Origin: Byssochlamys sp. IMV 00236
Lineage: Eukaryota > Ascomycota > Eurotiomycetes > Eurotiales > Thermoascaceae
Length of the DNA stretch: 44,481 nucleotides
Direction of reading: 5' to 3'
Assembly (NCBI GenBank): GCA_001931875.2
Contig: MSJH02000561.1
Location: 1 to 44,481, forward strand
A model generated the notes under the pieces. It was not told the DNA's origin and did not search any database. It was given only the letters and a program-made list of their open reading frames with translations. Below, in pieces: positions 39,943-44,481 of the stretch. The translations under genes were made by a program, and so were the position numbers. Within the stretch, counting starts at the first letter, position 1, and every line of letters starts with the position of its first letter.

Positions 39943-42900
39943 CTAACGTCTTCCCTTTCTCTTGAAATAAACCATGATCAAAAACACAAAAATGTTAAAG
40001 AAGAAAAAGCCTACAAGGATACCAAAGTTTCTCCATTTGTGTGCTGCACTCCATCCCATATTAGTTTCATAAAACTGAGAGCCAGATTTGTAGGTACAGT
40101 ATCCACATTGCTCTGGTTGCATCGCATCAGGATTGGCAATATATCCTGTCGCTTGTGACAAGAAGTTTTGCATATATTGACCACAGGTTTGACCGGGAGG
40201 AGGTGTAAACTTGAGGAGGTCAGCGTCTGTGCATACAACTTGAAGACCTGACAGTTCATTCACGGCAAGCCCTTCGATATAATAGTGGAACGGGTCAATC
40301 CAGTACATCCACGAGCTCCAGAAACGAGGCATAGCAAAGGGCGATTGCATGAGACCACAGAAAAGGATGAGCAACGAGATCACAAGCGGATTGATCACGG
40401 CAGCCATTGTAGGTATTTCGGCAATCGCGGCGATTACGAAACCAAGGGTGACAGCCCAACAGACGAGAACAACAAAGGTAATATAAAAGTATCCACACGC
40501 CTCTGACGTGTTCCTCATACCTGCTGTCCAGTAAAATCCACACATGTAAGCAGCAGCAAAGAATATGATATAAGGTAGTTCAACCAAAATAGCAGAGATA
40601 CCAAATGGAAGCCACCCATAGTATCTGGAGGCGTACTCACGTCTAAAGTAAACACGCTCCATCATAAACTTTGGTTGAGCCAAGATAATCATTGTCATAG
40701 CCATAATAAATGTACTAAAGAGGGCAAACACCTTATAGAGCATATCAGAAGATGTATTGCCAAGTTTCCAAAATGTGAAACCGGTAACAAGAGAGGTAAA
40801 CATCAAGTTCATGAATCGACCAATATTGTATTCAGGCGTACGCCAGTACGCGAGCGCCATACGAGCATAGACCAGACGGAACTGAGTCCAAAAGGGAGTT
40901 GCGTACGTACGTGCCTCACGGCTAGGGTTCTTGTTGGCGTTCTGATGGATTTCCTCAAGCTCGGCTGCAAGTGCTTTGGCTTCATCTGATTTTTCCCAAA
41001 TGTCTGCCCAGTTCTGAGTGACTTTTCCGGCTGTACCAGCACCAACGACTTCCAGAATGTATTCAGCAGGATTAGCGTCAGGTGAGCAGCGAGGGCCCCC
41101 GTTTCGTTCAAAATAATCAATCATCGTGCGTGAATCTTTACCGATTTCACCATGATAAGCTGTACGGCCACCGCGAACCAGAAGTAGGAGATGATCAAAA
41201 TACTCAAAGAGGATAGCAGAGGGCTGATGGATGGTACAGAGTACAGGCCATCCTGCATCGGCTAGCTTACGAATGAATCGAATAATATTGTATGAACTTT
41301 GAGCATCAAGGCCGGACGTGGGCTCGTCCAAGAAGAGCAGCTGAGGTTTACCAACGAGTTCCATACCGATCGTCAGTCGTTTTCGTTCTTCGACTGAGAT
41401 ACCAAAGCCTGAACCCACATCACCAATTTGTGCATCTGCTATATCTTCCATCTCTAGCAACTGAATGATCTGTTCGACATACTGAAACTTTTCCTCTTGA
41501 GGTACTTCGTAAGGCTGTCGCAAGGATGCAGAAAACTGAAGTGCTTCACGTACTGTGACCTTAGGCTGATGAATGTCCATTTGCTCACAGTATCCAGTGA
41601 TACGTTCAAAGTCATTCATCAAAACTTCACCATTTAAATAAAGATTACCTTCCACTTTACCAATCGTTTTTCTACGGGCCAGAACGTCCAGCAGGGTAGT
41701 CTTACCAGCACCAGAAGAACCCATAAGAGCAGTCAGGTGTCCTGGCTTCACAATACCGCCAATATCATTCAACAACTGAAGTGAACCACCTTTGATAGGC
41801 ACCGTATAATTGACATGCTGCCAGGAAAAAGTGGTTCCTGTCGAAATTTTGTCCATATTTTCAGTCACATTGTTCTGTTGGCGTCGGCGTTCATCCTCCT
41901 CTGCTTCGGTACGCGGCTTGGGCGCCTTTCCAGGAAGATACAACTTTGTTAATGAGGCGGCTTTGCTTATACCGCCCCGTTCCATAGCCAATGCTGTAAG
42001 TAGAGTGAAAAACAAAAAGAAGGCAACAACTACAACAAAATCAGGTGCCCAAAGCTGCCAAGGCTTGTAGTTGAGTGCCTCAAGAAGGTAGTCGTCTCCA
42101 CGGACGTACGGTTGACCTGGCCTACCGCCTTGCATTGTGCAAACTTTATAGTTCCAGTCATCATATCCAGGGCCATAGGGGACAGCATTACCAAGGCCTT
42201 CACACGAGTATATTTGGCCATGCATCTCGTTGGATATCAAAGCCTTGTAAGCGTATGCTATTGGATTGATGTAATAAATCCAAAACAGCCAGGGATGCAT
42301 TTTTTTATAAGGAATTGTGTAGCCTGTGTACGAGGTAATAGCGATCATTAAAACACCAGTGATTTGCGTGGCAAGGAAAAAACTAGATGTGATGGCGCCA
42401 AAAAAACGGAAGAAACCGTTCATACACATGTTGATAAAGAAGAGTATAATGAAAAAAGTAAAGAATCGTCCGGCGGTCAAATTGAGACCCATCATAAAGT
42501 AAGAACAAATTTCAAACAAGAGAACTATATGATAAAGTTAGGCTTTGAACAAAGAGTAGTCATTGAAAAAAACCTTACCTTGGACGATAGCATACGGGAT
42601 GTCCATAATCACTTGTGCAATATAAAACGCAGACGGCCTATATAGCGCATACTGCTTGTGCTTTTCAAGAATGGGTCGACCTGTCAAGAACCGCACGAGT
42701 TCGGATTGAGAGATAAATGAGTTGAACAAGACTGCAAAGAAGAGCGCACCACCACGAGAGAAGGCGCCCGTTGCTGTCAGTGGGAGTTTAAAGAAACAGG
42801 AGGCAGTGATCAGTGATTGAATCAGAATGGTTCCATACCGAGAGATGAGTGCTTGTTGGTCTTTGATGAGTAGATGATACTGACGAATGGTTAATGCCTT

Positions 42901-44456
42901 GACTTGTTGGTAGAATGATGCAATATAAGGTGATCTCTTTGATGCGCGTTTTTGATGTTCTTCTCGAATAGCATCCTCAAAAGCAGCTGCATTGTTTTCC
43001 TTTTGAACGGTTTCTTTGTAGTTGTTAAAGTCTTGCATCATCTGCTGATAGATTCCGGATTGATAATAGCGATCCTGAAATTCGGAAGCATGTTTTGGCG
43101 CAGTGTCTTCAAAACCTGGTCTGAATTCACGTTCAAGTGGATTACAGAGACCAGTCAGAAAGTCTGGCGTTGATTTACGAGGAGGACAGTAGAAACCAAG
43201 AGATTCAAAATAAGGTTTGGCTGCATCTGCAGGGCCAAAAAAGATGCAGTAACCTTCATCCAGAACCAAGACTTTGTCAAAAATGTTGTAAATGCTATTG
43301 GATGCTTGGTAAAGTGTAGCGATAGTCGTGATGTCAAAGATATCGGTCATGATACGTAGTGAGCGTACGTAGTCCAAAGCAGAAGCGGCATCCAGACCAC
43401 GTGTAGAGCAGTCCCAGCAGTTGATTGTGCTTCGGGTTGTCATCTGCTCAGCAATTGACAGTCGCTTACGCTCTCCTCCGGATAAACCTCGGACAAATGC
43501 GTTGCCAACCATTGTGTTCATCTGTTTTGTTAAACCAAGCATGTTGCCAAGCAAATAAAGGACGCGATTCACGAAATCAGACTTTGATTGCTCGGGAAGT
43601 CGCTGACCGGGTGTTTTTGTTCTTAATGCAAATTGAAGTGTTTGTTTGGTTGTAAGTGTAGGATAATGTTGGTCTTCTTCTTCATTGTAACATACTTGGC
43701 CTTGATACCGCTTTGCAAATACGTGGGGATCGATACCTCCATAACTGACATCACCTGTGATTTTTGTATATGATCCACGCATGTTGGCAATCACTTTAAG
43801 AAAAGAACTGCATCCAGCGCCAGGACGTCCGAGCACTAGAAGCATTTCACCGTCTCGACAACATCCGGTAAGATCATGAAGGATGATTTTTGTACTTGTA
43901 TTTTTATTCTTTTTAAACAATTTCCAGATGCTGAAGACGGACATAATATTACTAAAGACGGTCGGAATAGTAAATGCATCGGCGCCAAGACCCTATGCAT
44001 AAAATGTATTTAGAAAAGCAGTAATGATGAAGCGAGGGCGATCGTTACCTCCACATGTAGATTCTCCCAAAGAACACCTAAATGTTTACGTTTTCGACCA
44101 TTTTCGTCCAACTCTTTGGATATGCCATGTAGAAATTCATCGAGATTAAACTCATCAATACTGGCCTGGCCTTCTTCTACCTTGGATGGTGTTGTTCTCT
44201 GACTGAGTGCTGTTAATTCGCGACGAAGTTCACTATATTGATTCTTTGCATCTAAAATTCATGAATAAATTATATATATATATATATAAAGATAATAGAT
44301 GATACCTTCAATATCGACTTGATTGACATCTGTTTCACCGTATGTGCCTTGTTGACCTATTGTATAACCATTGGCTGTACTTGATGAGGAATTGTCATTA
44401 TTGTTCCGAGGATGGAGTGAATCCGTAGGAGTGTTTACTTCGCTTTTCTCTTCCAT
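39943..44456 (-). CDS. Full-size PDR-type ABC transporter (ABCG)
   Basis: Plasma-membrane efflux pump with layout NBD1-TMD1-NBD2-TMD2, 1449 residues, in four exons (44306-44456, 44049-44251, 42579-43992, 39943-42524). NBD1 has Walker A GRPGAGCSSF (from 173) with Cys179 where Lys is usual, a good signature VRGLSGGERKRLSIAE, and an altered Walker B end DCSTRGLD. NBD2 has canonical Walker A GSSGAGKTT (from about 858), Walker B LLFLDEPTSGLD and H-loop TIHQPSA but a degenerate signature ISVEERKRLTIG. This asymmetry is the rule in fungal PDR pumps such as Pdr5, where one ATP site hydrolyses. Two sets of membrane helices and the Cys-rich last extracellular loop (CGYCTYKSGSQF) are present. The C-terminus is FKRKGRR. 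Exon 1 is Ser/Asn-rich. Intron 1 contains a TA repeat. The gene is complete right up to the contig edge. Confidence 0.95.
44267..44289. repeat. TA microsatellite inside ABC gene intron 1
   Basis: A run of alternating T and A (about 20 bp) lies inside the 53-nt first intron (44253-44305) of the ABC transporter gene. It makes up a large share of the intron, so length change could affect splicing. Confidence 0.7.
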
Positions 44457-44457
44457 T

Positions 44458-44481
44458 AAAAAAAAAAAAAAAAAAAAAAAA
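44458..44481. repeat. Poly-A run at contig edge (poly-T before ABC start)
   Basis: 24 A on the plus strand. In the sense of the ABC gene this is a T run ending two bases before the ATG, so it lies in the 5' leader or promoter. The promoter itself is outside the window. Confidence 0.85.

Noticed and set aside
40285..40989. Plus-strand frames opposite the ABC transporter
   Set aside because: They are shadows of the conserved transporter coding frame on the minus strand.

Overview
The window looks like nuclear DNA of an early-diverging fungus, most likely Mucoromycota (order Mucorales). The reasons are an AT-rich sequence, many spliced genes with introns of about 47-65 nt (GT..AG, with CTAAC/CTGAC-like branch sites where visible), long AT-rich spacers, decayed transposons of types common in these fungi, and a protein set (Sel1-repeat pseudokinase, single-LysM secreted protein, A-T-R reductase, full-size PDR transporter) that fits the group. 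No prokaryotic operon, CRISPR array, rRNA or convincing tRNA was seen. The contig begins in a T run and ends in an A run, so both edges look like assembly breaks at homopolymers.

Layout. 1-3.3 kb: transposon-rich edge with a frameshifted Tc1/IS630-type transposase, a perfect 12-bp-arm palindrome with related 10-bp-periodic repeats, and a doubtful small spliced gene. 3.3-4.9 kb: Sel1-repeat pseudokinase (minus strand). 4.9-8.2 kb: mostly empty. 8.2-14.7 kb: compact housekeeping block with TIM23 (minus), then a class I sirtuin, a FYVE-plus-armadillo-like protein with two micro-exons, and mitochondrial ribosomal protein uS17 (all plus). 16.2-16.8 kb: secreted LysM protein with a polycationic tail. 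19.5-22.8 kb: 1046-residue adenylation-thiolation-reductase enzyme, after a 2.8 kb empty stretch. 24.1-28.5 kb: head-to-head pair of a Gemin5 homologue (minus, eight exons) and the exosome cap subunit Rrp40 (plus). 29-33.5 kb: Mutator-like transposase remnant, a nucleotide-sugar transporter gene, a gypsy-type remnant and a second, shorter remnant of the same Tc1-type transposase family. 33.7-44.5 kb: three intact genes all on the minus strand (membrane UDP-glycosyltransferase, HSL-type alpha/beta hydrolase, PDR-type ABC transporter), with a decayed PD-(D/E)XK-like mobile-family gene between the last two.

How the genes may work together. Gemin5 (snRNA recognition and snRNP assembly) and Rrp40 (RNA exosome) share a 118-bp promoter region, so they may be co-expressed. 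The hydrolase, glycosyltransferase and drug-efflux pump could form a hydrolysis, conjugation and export series for xenobiotics; that is an inference from function and orientation only. TIM23 and uS17m are mitochondrial.

Splice structures were assembled by eye from splice signals, reading phase and protein-family similarity recalled from general knowledge. All intact gene models close in frame, but no transcript evidence was available.
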